A stretch of DNA of 15,242 bases, taken from positions 1 through 15,242 of the forward strand of contig JAEWQS010000126.1 of NCBI GenBank assembly GCA_023399095.1, read 5' to 3'. Each line of letters begins with the position of its first letter. The stretch's first letter is position 1. The DNA comes from Bacillota bacterium (GTDB lineage Bacteria > Bacillota > Clostridia > Christensenellales > SZUA-584). The translations under genes and the position numbers were made by a program. The notes under the pieces were generated by a model. The model did not search any database and was not told where the DNA came from. It worked only from the letters and a program-made list of their open reading frames with translations. Shown here piece after piece: positions 5,126 to 12,475 of this stretch.

Positions 5126-6391
5126 ATGAAAGTCACCGTTTCATCCGGAACCTATCACGGCACAGTGACCGTGCCGCCCTCCAAAAGCGCGGCACACCGC
5201 GCGATTATCGCAGCGGCGCTCGCAAACGGACGCAGCATCATCGGCAACGTCGACCTTTCAAGCGACATTCTCGCGACGATCGGCGCGTGCCGCAGTCTGG
5301 GCTGTGATATCAATATTGAACAAAAGCAGCGATATAACACGCTGACCGTGGACGGCGGATTGTCGCTGTCCGGCGAAGCTGCTATCGACTGCGCCGAATC
5401 CGGCTCGACGCTGCGCTTTTTCATACCCGTGGCATGCACACTGAGCGGCACCAAGACGTTTACGGGACATGGGCGTCTGCCCTACCGACCCGTAGACGCG
5501 TACTTACAGATTTTCGATTCACAAAGCATTCGTTACACCCGTCCGCCGGGTACGAATCTGCCGCTCACCGTATCAGGCAAGCTTCGCGGCGATGCGATGA
5601 GCGTAGACGGACGCGTGAGTTCGCAGTACGTGACAGGATTGCTGTTTGCACTGCCTGTGCTCGACGAAGATTCAACCATATCCGTGCTTGGCGGCTTCGA
5701 GTCACGCGGGTACGTTGACTTGACGGTGGACATGCTCCGCTGTTTCGGCATTGAAATCGGCGTGTCGGGCGACGCGTTCACCATAAAGGGCGGCCAGCAA
5801 TATCAGCCGCGTCATATCGACGTGGAAGGCGATTACTCACAGGCTGCGTTCTTTATCGTGGCGGGCGCAATTGCAGGCGATATCCGTATCGCCGGACTTG
5901 AAGAAAATTCGCTTCAGCCGGACAGCGCCATCGTCTCCATCATGCGGCGCATGGGCGCGCGCATTACCCAGCAGGACGATGCGCTGATCGTTAAGCAATC
6001 CGAACTTTCCGGCATGGTCATCGATGTGTCTCAATGTCCCGACCTTGTGCCCCCGCTCGCTATGGCGGCGGCGTTTGCAAAGGGCGAAACGCGAATCACA
6101 GGCGCGGCGCGGCTGCGTATCAAGGAATGTGACCGTCTGCATGCGCTTGCAGTCAACCTCAACTGTCTTGGCATACAGGCCGTCGAGACGGAGGATGAAC
6201 TTATCATCCGCGGCGGCGCGTTAAACGGCGGCACGATCGACACATTTGGCGATCATCGTATCGCGATGGCTTTCGCTGTCGCGGCGGCAGGCGCAAAGGG
6301 CGATATCATCATTCCCAACGCGGAATGCATTGACAAATCATATCCAAAGTTCTATGAGGACTTAAAGACATTGGGAGGACAGATCAAATGA
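5126..6391 (+). CDS. aroA: EPSP synthase (3-phosphoshikimate 1-carboxyvinyltransferase)
   Basis: AroA transfers the enolpyruvyl group of PEP to shikimate-3-phosphate (sixth step). The 421-residue two-domain protein has PPSKSAAHR at 17-25, ESGSTLRFF at 91-99, GRLPYRP at 116-122, SSQYVTGLL at 165-173, the catalytic-Asp segment PDLVPPLA at 305-312, KECDR at 333-337, GDHRIAMA at 375-382 and DKSYP at 403-407. The PPSKS and ESGSTLRF forms are those common in Clostridia; the class I glyphosate-sensitive consensus GNAGTAMR is absent at the second motif, so inhibitor sensitivity cannot be read off. AAGGAA at 5115-5120 serves as ribosome binding site. It ends with an ATGA overlap into aroC. Confidence 0.96.
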   Translation: MKVTVSSGTYHGTVTVPPSKSAAHRAIIAAALANGRSIIGNVDLSSDILATIGACRSLGCDINIEQKQRYNTLTVDGGLSLSGEAAIDCAESGSTLRFFIPVACTLSGTKTFTGHGRLPYRPVDAYLQIFDSQSIRYTRPPGTNLPLTVSGKLRGDAMSVDGRVSSQYVTGLLFALPVLDEDSTISVLGGFESRGYVDLTVDMLRCFGIEIGVSGDAFTIKGGQQYQPRHIDVEGDYSQAAFFIVAGAIAGDIRIAGLEENSLQPDSAIVSIMRRMGARITQQDDALIVKQSELSGMVIDVSQCPDLVPPLAMAAAFAKGETRITGAARLRIKECDRLHALAVNLNCLGIQAVETEDELIIRGGALNGGTIDTFGDHRIAMAFAVAAAGAKGDIIIPNAECIDKSYPKFYEDLKTLGGQIK

Positions 6392-7467
6392 GCAGTATAT
6401 GGGGACGCCATTTCATCATCGATATATTCGGCGAATCACACGGGCCCAAGATCGGTGTGGTCATCAACGGCCTTGAGCCGGGCACTGTGTTGGATTTCTC
6501 GCAGCTTCGCGCGTTTTTGGACAGACGGCGCGCAGGCGGAGAAGCGTGGTCCACAAAGCGCCATGAAGCGGACGACTTTGAGATCGTGAGCGGTTACGCG
6601 AACGGCTTTTCGACGGGCACACCGATTTGCGTGCTGTTCCACAACAGCGCCCAGCGCAGCAGCGACTATGACGAGCGCATTAACCGCCCGGGCCACGCGG
6701 ACTATACAGGATATGTGCGATACAACGGGTTCAACGACCCGCGCGGGGGCGGCCATTTTTCGGGTCGGCTTACCGCGCCGCTTGTTTTTGCGGGCGCTGT
6801 GGCCGCGCAGGTGCTTGCCAAAAAAGGTATATATGCGGCCACACATGTCCGCAGCATCGCGGATGCTTCGGACGCCGCTTTTGATCCAACGAATGTGTCA
6901 GCCGAACAGGCGCAAAGCCTTGCCGCGATGCGTTTCCCGCTTATCGACGAAGCAAACCGTGATGCGATGGAAGCGGCAATCAAGCAAGCCGCATCTGAAG
7001 GCGATTCGGTGGGCGGCATCGTGGAATGCGCGGTGTGCGGCTTGCCCGCGGGGCTGGGCAGCCCGATGTTCGACACGGTGGAAAGCCGGCTTTCATCGCT
7101 GTTATTCTCAATTCCCGCCGTCAAAGGCGTCTCATTTGGCTCCGGCTTTGGGTTCGCCCGGATGCGCGGCAGCGAAGCCAACGACGCTTACGCTGTGAAG
7201 GATGGCGAAGTTGTCACCGAGACCAACCACAACGGCGGCGTGCTCGGCGGCATCACCAACGGCATGCCCGTGGTGTTTGAAGCGGTCATAAAGCCGACGG
7301 CATCTATCTCCAAGCCGCAGCAAACGGTGAATTTAAAAACGATGGAGCCGGAAACGGCTGTCGTCAAAGGGCGGCACGATGCGTGCATTGTGCCGCGCGC
7401 GGCAGCGGTGATTGAAGCGGCGGCATATATTTGCATGCTGGATCTGATGATGGAAAGGGGTCTTTAA
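6388..7467 (+). CDS. aroC: chorismate synthase
   Basis: AroC eliminates phosphate from EPSP to give chorismate, the branch-point compound, with reduced FMN as cofactor. The 359-residue protein has the family signatures FGESHG (14-19), RPGHADYT (100-107) and RGGGHFSGRLTA (119-130), then GVSFGSGFGFARMRGSEAND and TNHNGGVLGGITNGMPV, and finishes with GRHDACIVPRA. The start overlaps the aroA stop by four bases and is served by GGGAGGA inside aroA. No flavin reductase domain is fused. The stop codon is followed immediately by the pheA ATG. Confidence 0.97.
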   Translation: MSSIWGRHFIIDIFGESHGPKIGVVINGLEPGTVLDFSQLRAFLDRRRAGGEAWSTKRHEADDFEIVSGYANGFSTGTPICVLFHNSAQRSSDYDERINRPGHADYTGYVRYNGFNDPRGGGHFSGRLTAPLVFAGAVAAQVLAKKGIYAATHVRSIADASDAAFDPTNVSAEQAQSLAAMRFPLIDEANRDAMEAAIKQAASEGDSVGGIVECAVCGLPAGLGSPMFDTVESRLSSLLFSIPAVKGVSFGSGFGFARMRGSEANDAYAVKDGEVVTETNHNGGVLGGITNGMPVVFEAVIKPTASISKPQQTVNLKTMEPETAVVKGRHDACIVPRAAAVIEAAAYICMLDLMMERGL

Positions 7468-8586
7468 ATGGGATACGAAGAAGATATCCGCGATTTGCGC
7501 GAAAAAATAGACGATATTGATTCAAGACTTGTGCCGCTTTTTGAAGCACGTATGCATACATCGGACGATATCGCGGCGGTCAAAAAGCGTTACGGTATGC
7601 CCGTTTTTGACGCAGGACGCGAAAACGCTGTGATCTCCAAAGCACTCTCGCGCTTGGAGGACGGCGCAAACGGCGAGGTGGCGAGGCGGTTTTTCCGTGC
7701 ACTCATGGATTTGAGCAAGCAGCGTCAGCACACGCACCTGAAGCCGGGCGAAGATGTGAACGGTGAGGAAAGCAAGGTCATCGGGCATCTGGGGCTGCGC
7801 GGGTCGTTCTCACACATTGCGGCATGCGAGGCGTTCGGCGAGGACGCACCGCTCAAAAATTACGATACGTTTGAAGATATGTTCGAAGCACTGCGGCGCG
7901 GTGAGATTGGCCGCGCAATGCTGCCGGCTGAGAACACCGAAACGGGCAGCATCACATCCGTGGTGGATTTGCTCGCCAAATATGGTTACTTCATCGTTGC
8001 GGAGCATTTGCTGAAGGTGGAGCACAGCCTGCTTGGCCTTGAGGGCACAACGCTTGAGGATATCGAGATGGTCTGTTCTCATCCGGAGCCCATCGCGCAG
8101 TGCAGCCGGTTTTTGCATTCTCACCCGCAGATCAGCGCATATCCTGCGCTCAGCACAGCGCAGGCAGCCGCGAGCGTGGCCGAGCTGCAAAACAAGACGG
8201 TCGGCTGTATCGCATCCATGCAGGCCGCCAAAGAATACGGTCTCAAGGTGCTCGCAGCCAATATCCAGAACAGCCATGGCAACTCCACGCGCTTTGTGGT
8301 GGTGGCCAGAAAGCCGGTGCTCAATGCGACATGCGACAAGACGAGCATCGTTTTCAAGGTGGAGCACCGGCCCGGCTCGCTCTGCGATATGCTCAAAGCC
8401 TTCAACGGCATCAATGTATTAAAGCTGGAATCGCGACCGCTTAAGGACAGACCGTTTGAATACCTTTTCCATCTCGATTTTGAGGGCAGCGCCGAGGATG
8501 CGCAGGTGAAGCGCGTGCTGGAACAAGCCAAAACATGCGCGGCAGATCTCATATGGCTCGGGTCTTACCCGCGCATGTCGCTGTAA
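7468..8586 (+). CDS. pheA: bifunctional chorismate mutase / prephenate dehydratase (P-protein)
   Basis: PheA rearranges chorismate to prephenate and dehydrates it to phenylpyruvate, committing flux to phenylalanine. The 372 residues divide into an AroQ-type chorismate mutase (about 1-87, starting RDLREKIDDIDSRLVPLFEAR), a prephenate dehydratase (about 104-280, with GLRGSFSH, LPAENTETGS and NSTRF at 272-276), and a C-terminal ACT domain (about 291-372, with RPGSL and ESRP at 321-324). The ESRP motif is the Phe-binding hallmark of feedback-inhibited enzymes. The mutase domain also supplies prephenate to TyrA, since TyrA has none. There is zero spacing after aroC; AAAGGGG (7453-7459) is the ribosome binding site. 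Confidence 0.96.
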   Translation: MGYEEDIRDLREKIDDIDSRLVPLFEARMHTSDDIAAVKKRYGMPVFDAGRENAVISKALSRLEDGANGEVARRFFRALMDLSKQRQHTHLKPGEDVNGEESKVIGHLGLRGSFSHIAACEAFGEDAPLKNYDTFEDMFEALRRGEIGRAMLPAENTETGSITSVVDLLAKYGYFIVAEHLLKVEHSLLGLEGTTLEDIEMVCSHPEPIAQCSRFLHSHPQISAYPALSTAQAAASVAELQNKTVGCIASMQAAKEYGLKVLAANIQNSHGNSTRFVVVARKPVLNATCDKTSIVFKVEHRPGSLCDMLKAFNGINVLKLESRPLKDRPFEYLFHLDFEGSAEDAQVKRVLEQAKTCAADLIWLGSYPRMSL

Positions 8587-8595
8587 GGAGACGTG

Positions 8596-9897
8596 ATGAT
8601 CAAAGCAGGACTGATCGGCGGAAAGCTGTCTCACAGTTTGTCGCCGCAGATACACGAAAAATACTGGTATCTTTCGGGACAGCTGGGACAGTATTCACTG
8701 TTTGAAACAGAGGAGCAGTCCCTTGGTCATCGGCTGGATGAGCTTGCTGCTCAAGGCTTCGTGGGCGTTAACGTGACCATACCGCACAAAACGGCGGTGA
8801 TGCGGTATCTCGACGTTATTACGCCCGAGGCGGAGGCCATCGGCGCGGTGAACACGGTGCATTTCTCATTCGGGCGGCGCGTCGGCCACAACACCGATTA
8901 CTTCGGCTTAAAATCGCTGCTCGATCAAAACGGCTTTTTACTATCTGACAAACGGGTGGTGATCTTGGGCTCGGGCGGCGCGGCGCGGTGCACGCTGAGC
9001 CTTGCCAAGAATGAGAAAGCCGCCGAAGCGCTCGTTGTGAGCCGCACCCCGGAAGAGGCAGACCCGGCGCTGAATGCAGTCGGCTACGACGTGCTGGATC
9101 GCATGGATACCATCGATGTGCTCATCAATGCAACGCCCGCCGGTATGTATCCGAACACGCACAACTGCCCTGTATCGGACGATGTGATACAAAGGTGCAA
9201 TAACGTGGTGGATATGATCTATAACCCTGAACAGACGCAGTTGCTGCAAAAGGCCGCATCGATGGGCAAAGGCTACTCCAACGGGTTTTGGATGCTTTGC
9301 GCGCAAGCGCTTAAAGCGCAGGAGATCTGGATAGGCAAAGCGTTTGACGAAGACATATGCCGAACTATTTACAATGGACTCAAAAGCCATGCCTCACGCA
9401 CCAACATCGTGCTGATCGGCATGCCGGGCAGCGGCAAATCCACCGTGGGGCATATTATTGCCGAGCGGCTTTCTCTGGAGTTTGCTGATACCGACGCGCT
9501 CATCGAGGCACAGCACGGGCGGATATCAGACATATTTGAGACACAGGGCGAAGCGGTGTTCCGCGAAATGGAGCTTGTCACCGCGCGGCAGACTGCGCAG
9601 CGGCAAAACACGGTGATCTCCACAGGCGGCGGCATGATACAGACAAGCGCAGCGATGGATGTGCTTAAGGAAACGGGCATCGTCGTGTATATCGACAGGC
9701 CGCTCGATATGCTGCTTCAAGAGGTGGACATCTCAAACCGTCCGCTGCTTGCAGACGGTCGGCAGCAGCTCATCACGCTGTACAACAAGCGACACGTGCT
9801 GTACAGGCAATACGCTGACATAACCGTGGTCAACTACGGCACGGCGCAGCAATGCGCGAAGGATATATTAACAAAGCTGGAGGAACTGAAAAAATGA
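8596..9897 (+). CDS. aroE-aroK: fused shikimate dehydrogenase - shikimate kinase
   Basis: One 433-residue chain covers steps four and five. The N-terminal shikimate dehydrogenase (about 1-265) has SHSLSP at 12-17, catalytic K65 in VTIPHKT, D101 in HNTDYFGL, the NADP-binding GSGGAAR at 125-131, and NATPAGMYP. The C-terminal shikimate kinase (about 268-433) has Walker A GMPGSGKST (275-283), the shikimate-binding DTD (298-300), R323 in VFRE, GGGM (344-347) and the lid NRPLL (381-385). There is no stop or frameshift between them. I chose the ATG at 8596: AAGGAG (8585-8590) is 5 bases from it but only 2 from the in-frame GTG at 8593. It overlaps aroQ by four bases. Confidence 0.95.
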   Translation: MIKAGLIGGKLSHSLSPQIHEKYWYLSGQLGQYSLFETEEQSLGHRLDELAAQGFVGVNVTIPHKTAVMRYLDVITPEAEAIGAVNTVHFSFGRRVGHNTDYFGLKSLLDQNGFLLSDKRVVILGSGGAARCTLSLAKNEKAAEALVVSRTPEEADPALNAVGYDVLDRMDTIDVLINATPAGMYPNTHNCPVSDDVIQRCNNVVDMIYNPEQTQLLQKAASMGKGYSNGFWMLCAQALKAQEIWIGKAFDEDICRTIYNGLKSHASRTNIVLIGMPGSGKSTVGHIIAERLSLEFADTDALIEAQHGRISDIFETQGEAVFREMELVTARQTAQRQNTVISTGGGMIQTSAAMDVLKETGIVVYIDRPLDMLLQEVDISNRPLLADGRQQLITLYNKRHVLYRQYADITVVNYGTAQQCAKDILTKLEELKK

Positions 9898-10331
9898 AGA
9901 TACTTGTAATCAACGGGCCGAACCTGAATCTCTTGGGCTCGCGCGAGCCAGACATTTACGGCAAACAGGATTACGCAGCGCTGCTTTCAAAGCTGGACGA
10001 TTTCGCCAAAACGCATGACATCACGATCGATGCGTTTCAGTCTAACAGCGAGGGCGCATTAATCGACAAGCTTCACGCAGCAGCAGGTGTGTATGACGGT
10101 ATCGTCATCAACCCCGGTGCGTACACGCATTACAGCATCGCGATACTTGACGCATTAAAGGCCATAGACGTTCCCGCTGTGGAGGTGCATTTGAGCAACA
10201 TCGCGGCGCGTGAGGATTTCCGCCACAAATCCGTGACGGCGGCGGGCTGCATCGGACAAATTTCGGGACTTGGGTTCGATTCGTATTTTCTCGCGATTGT
10301 GGGACTTATGAGCCGAAACAAGGAAAGCTAA
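9894..10331 (+). CDS. aroQ: type II 3-dehydroquinate dehydratase
   Basis: AroQ dehydrates 3-dehydroquinate to 3-dehydroshikimate (third step); type II enzymes form dodecamers and use a Tyr/His/Arg mechanism. The 145-residue protein contains NGPNLNLLGSREPDIYG near the N-terminus (catalytic Arg and the Tyr of the flexible lid), QSNSEGALID, INPGAYTHYS, and EVHLSNIAAREDFRHKS with the catalytic His and Arg. The ATG at 9894 overlaps the aroE-aroK stop (ATGA) and has GGAGG (9880-9884) upstream. An in-frame upstream ATG at 9852 has no such site and would add an atypical tail. It is the last enzyme gene of the operon. No clear terminator is visible in the 42 bases that follow. Confidence 0.96.
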   Translation: MKILVINGPNLNLLGSREPDIYGKQDYAALLSKLDDFAKTHDITIDAFQSNSEGALIDKLHAAAGVYDGIVINPGAYTHYSIAILDALKAIDVPAVEVHLSNIAAREDFRHKSVTAAGCIGQISGLGFDSYFLAIVGLMSRNKES

Positions 10332-10373
10332 TGTGCAGCCCATTGGGTACGCTGTACTTCAGGAACCGACACT

Positions 10374-11282
10374 ATGAAAATTGACCGCATCATTGGGATA
10401 CTGTCCATTCTGCTGCAGAAGGACAAGGTGACTGCACCATATCTGGCCGGAAAATTTGAGGTGTCCCGACGCACAATAAATCGTGATATCGAAGACATAT
10501 GCAAATCAGGCATCCCAATCGTCACCACCCAGGGGCAAAACGGCGGTATTTCGATCATGGACGGCTTCCATATAGACCGCACATTGCTTACTTCACTGGA
10601 CATGCAGGCGATTCTGGCGGGAATCAGAAGTTTGGACAGCGTTTGTGGAACAAACAAATACAAACAGCTCATGGACAAGCTTCATATTGATAATTCGACG
10701 ATACTTGCCTCCGGCAGCCACATCATGATCGATCTGTCTTCCTGGTACAAAACCACGTTAATACCAAAGATCGAGCTGATTCAGGCCGCTATAGAAAACA
10801 CGCAAATGATCGACTTTCTTTATTATTCACCCAAGGGTGCCAGCCAAAGAACAATTGAGCCGTATCTTTTGGTTTTTCAGTGGGCTTCATGGTACGTTTG
10901 GGGATACTGCACCCAGCGCCGCGATTATCGTTTATTCAAGCTGAATCGTATGCAAGGCCTAGCCAACACGCTACGCCGTTTTGAAAAAAGGCAATATCCT
11001 CAAGTCAATCTGGCGACTGAAAGAATATTCGCTGCAGATATAGAGGTCACAGCGATTTTTGAACCGGAAATGAAATGGCGGCTTGTTGAAGAGTATGGCG
11101 TGGATAGCTTTTGCGAGCAGAAAGACGGCAGGCTATTGTTTAAATTTTCATTCCACGATAAGGAAAACCTTATTAGCTGGCTCTTAAGCTTTGGAGATCA
11201 GGTTGAGCTTGTGGAGCCAAAAGAGCTTCGAAAAGAACTTCTTCAAATGACCCGAATAATATGCCAAAAATATGATGAATGA
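10374..11282 (+). CDS. YafY-family HTH / WYL-domain transcriptional regulator
   Basis: The 302-residue protein has an N-terminal HTH (residues 1-60: KIDRIIGIL start, VSRRTINRDIEDI recognition helix), a beta-wing NGGISIMDGF, a middle WYL domain (about 140-210, with SWYVWGY at 172-178 in place of W-Y-L and the basic RLFKLNRM segment) and a C-terminal WCX region. WYL domains sense small ligands or nucleic acids and usually control nearby genes. It starts 42 bases after aroQ with only AGGA (10361-10364) as RBS, and read-through from the aro operon cannot be excluded. The next two genes (GyrI-like, DUF3795) are frequent partners of such regulators, so it more likely controls those than the aromatic operon. 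Confidence 0.88.
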   Translation: MKIDRIIGILSILLQKDKVTAPYLAGKFEVSRRTINRDIEDICKSGIPIVTTQGQNGGISIMDGFHIDRTLLTSLDMQAILAGIRSLDSVCGTNKYKQLMDKLHIDNSTILASGSHIMIDLSSWYKTTLIPKIELIQAAIENTQMIDFLYYSPKGASQRTIEPYLLVFQWASWYVWGYCTQRRDYRLFKLNRMQGLANTLRRFEKRQYPQVNLATERIFAADIEVTAIFEPEMKWRLVEEYGVDSFCEQKDGRLLFKFSFHDKENLISWLLSFGDQVELVEPKELRKELLQMTRIICQKYDE

Positions 11283-11316
11283 TGACATACTGTTGTCGTG
11301 TTTGACATGCTATGCT
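11283..11316 (+). promoter_or_regulatory. repeat-containing promoter/operator region of the GyrI-like gene
   Basis: The stretch holds two near copies of TGACAT(A/G)CT, starting at 11283 and 11303, exactly 20 bases apart (two helical turns). The first copy also forms an inverted repeat TGACA-N6-TGTCG. TGCTATGCT at 11308-11316 resembles an extended -10 box, though no good -35 box is present. Together this suggests a regulator-bound promoter, plausibly for the WYL protein just upstream. This is inference. Confidence 0.35.
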
Positions 11317-11348
11317 TTGCCTATCAAAACAAAGTGAGGTTAGTCAAT

Positions 11349-11807
11349 ATGCAATACGAAATTGTCAATCTGCCAGAAAAAACGATCGTCGGTTTGACAG
11401 CACGCACGAACAATGCGGCTCCTGATATGGGCGATGTGATCGGCGGTCTGTGGAGCCGTTTTTTTCAGGACGGAATCTATCAAACCATTCAGAATAAGAG
11501 CAACGACAAAACCATGGGCATCTATACTGATTACGCGGGAAATGAGACGGATGATTACAGCATCGTTGTGGCCTGCGAGGTAGAAAATGCGAAGGATATT
11601 CCTGTTGGTACTATTGTAAAAACAATTCCTGCGGGTCAATATGCAAAGTTTGTGGTGCAAGGCCATATGCAAAGGGCTGTGTATGAGTTTTGGCAAAAGC
11701 TTTGGGCCATGGATCTCCCCCGCTTATATGTCTGCGATTTTGAGGAATATCAGAACGCTGACGCAGAAAACGCGCTCATCCATATCTATATCGGGTTGAA
11801 GCCATGA
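11349..11807 (+). CDS. GyrI-like / effector-binding domain protein
   Basis: The 152-residue protein resembles the stand-alone GyrI-like (SOUL/BacR effector-binding) domain. It has an opening MQYEIVNLPEKTIVGLTARTNN strand-helix unit, a central FFQDGIYQTI helix followed by GIYTDY and DDYSIVVACEVE strands, and a second repeat IPAGQYAKFVVQG ... AVYEFWQKLW ... IHIYIGLKP. These domains bind hydrophobic small molecules; some are enzymes that hydrolyse toxic compounds. I chose the ATG at 11349 because GAGGT sits at 11336-11340; the in-frame GTG at 11298 has no RBS and lies inside the repeat region. Its stop overlaps the next gene (ATGA). Confidence 0.75.
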   Translation: MQYEIVNLPEKTIVGLTARTNNAAPDMGDVIGGLWSRFFQDGIYQTIQNKSNDKTMGIYTDYAGNETDDYSIVVACEVENAKDIPVGTIVKTIPAGQYAKFVVQGHMQRAVYEFWQKLWAMDLPRLYVCDFEEYQNADAENALIHIYIGLKP

Positions 11808-12073
11808 TGATAGAATCAAGATGTGGATTGCTTTGCAGTGAATGTGAATACCGTGAAAAAATGCATTGTAAAGGCTGCATAAGCATCACCAAGCCGTTTT
11901 GGGGCGATTGCTGTCCGGTTAAGAAGTGCTGTGAAGATAAAAAGCTCAGCCACTGCGGTGAATGTCCGGATTTCCCCTGCTCGCTGCTTAATAGTTTTTC
12001 CTATCATGAAGAACAGGGAGACGACGGACAAAGAATCGAGCAGTGTAGGGCATGGGGCAAAAGCCAAATATAG
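11804..12073 (+). CDS. Cys-rich DUF3795 family protein
   Basis: This small protein (89 residues) carries about 13 cysteines in a characteristic order: CGLLCSEC near the N-terminus, CKGC, DCC, KKCC, CGEC and DFPC. The spacing suits binding of zinc or an Fe-S cluster, and the pattern matches DUF3795 proteins. Its molecular function is not known. The ATG at 11804 overlaps the preceding stop by four bases, so it is co-translated with the GyrI-like gene; a second ATG follows directly. The 90 bases after it show no terminator or recognisable promoter. Confidence 0.8.
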   Translation: MMIESRCGLLCSECEYREKMHCKGCISITKPFWGDCCPVKKCCEDKKLSHCGECPDFPCSLLNSFSYHEEQGDDGQRIEQCRAWGKSQI

Positions 12074-12163
12074 CAACAGCCGCAGACGCTTAAGCTGGGA
12101 GTGAAACGCAAAATTCTACTGGTAGAGAGAATAGTTAATTTCATAGCCTTAAGGAGGGTGTAA

Positions 12164-12448
12164 ATGAAAAGGGTGATATTAATTTCTGCTGCATTGCTGG
12201 CGGTTGACCAAACCATTAAGCTGGTTATTTCACACTTCTTCATTAATGCAAATTTTGTGCTCATTCCCGGCGTTTTGTCTTTTCAGCCTGTGCTCAATAC
12301 GAATTTAACATGGATCGCAAGCATGGCTGACTATCAGACCCCAGTCGTATTGATGGTCGTTTTACAGGTGTTCTTTTTGGCCGCATCGGCTTTGGTTTAC
12401 GCGATGGATAAAAAAGGATGCCCGATCTCACAGAGCTCTTTTCTATGA
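12164..12448 (+). pseudogene. truncated signal peptidase II-like membrane protein
   Basis: Residues 1-75 of this 94-residue ORF align in pattern with the N-terminal half of LspA. They comprise a first membrane helix with LAVDQTIKLVI (compare LxxDQxxK), a periplasmic segment FVLIPGVLSFQPVLNT, the place where LspA has N-x-G-A-A-F-S (here NTNLTWIAS), and a second helix LMVVLQVFFLAASAL. The reading frame then ends at KKGCPISQSSFL, only 27 bases from the convergent nnr gene. The C-terminal half that holds both catalytic aspartates (GNxxDR and FNxAD) is absent, and I found no continuation in the other frames. The start is well kept, with AAGGAGG at 12151-12157. It is probably a remnant of a divergent LspA-like gene; a working short membrane protein cannot be ruled out. 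Confidence 0.55.
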
Positions 12449-12475
12449 GGCAAGTTTGAAACGAAATATCCTCAT

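Noticed and set aside
6668..7198. Alternative plus-strand ORF (176 codons) within aroC
   Set aside because: It is a shadow frame inside a gene with all its signature motifs; the translation is low-complexity Arg/Ala/Pro-rich with no family pattern.
8593..8595. GTG at 8593 as start of the aroE-aroK fusion
   Set aside because: It is only two bases from AAGGAG; the adjacent ATG at 8596 has proper spacing and gives the usual MIKAGLIG start.
9852..9893. N-terminal extension of aroQ from ATG 9852
   Set aside because: The extra 14 residues have no RBS and do not match the family, which starts at MKILVINGPNLN with GGAGG in front.
11298..11348. GTG at 11298 as start of the GyrI-like protein
   Set aside because: It falls within the repeat/promoter region and lacks an RBS; the ATG at 11349 has GAGGT at good distance and matches domain boundaries.
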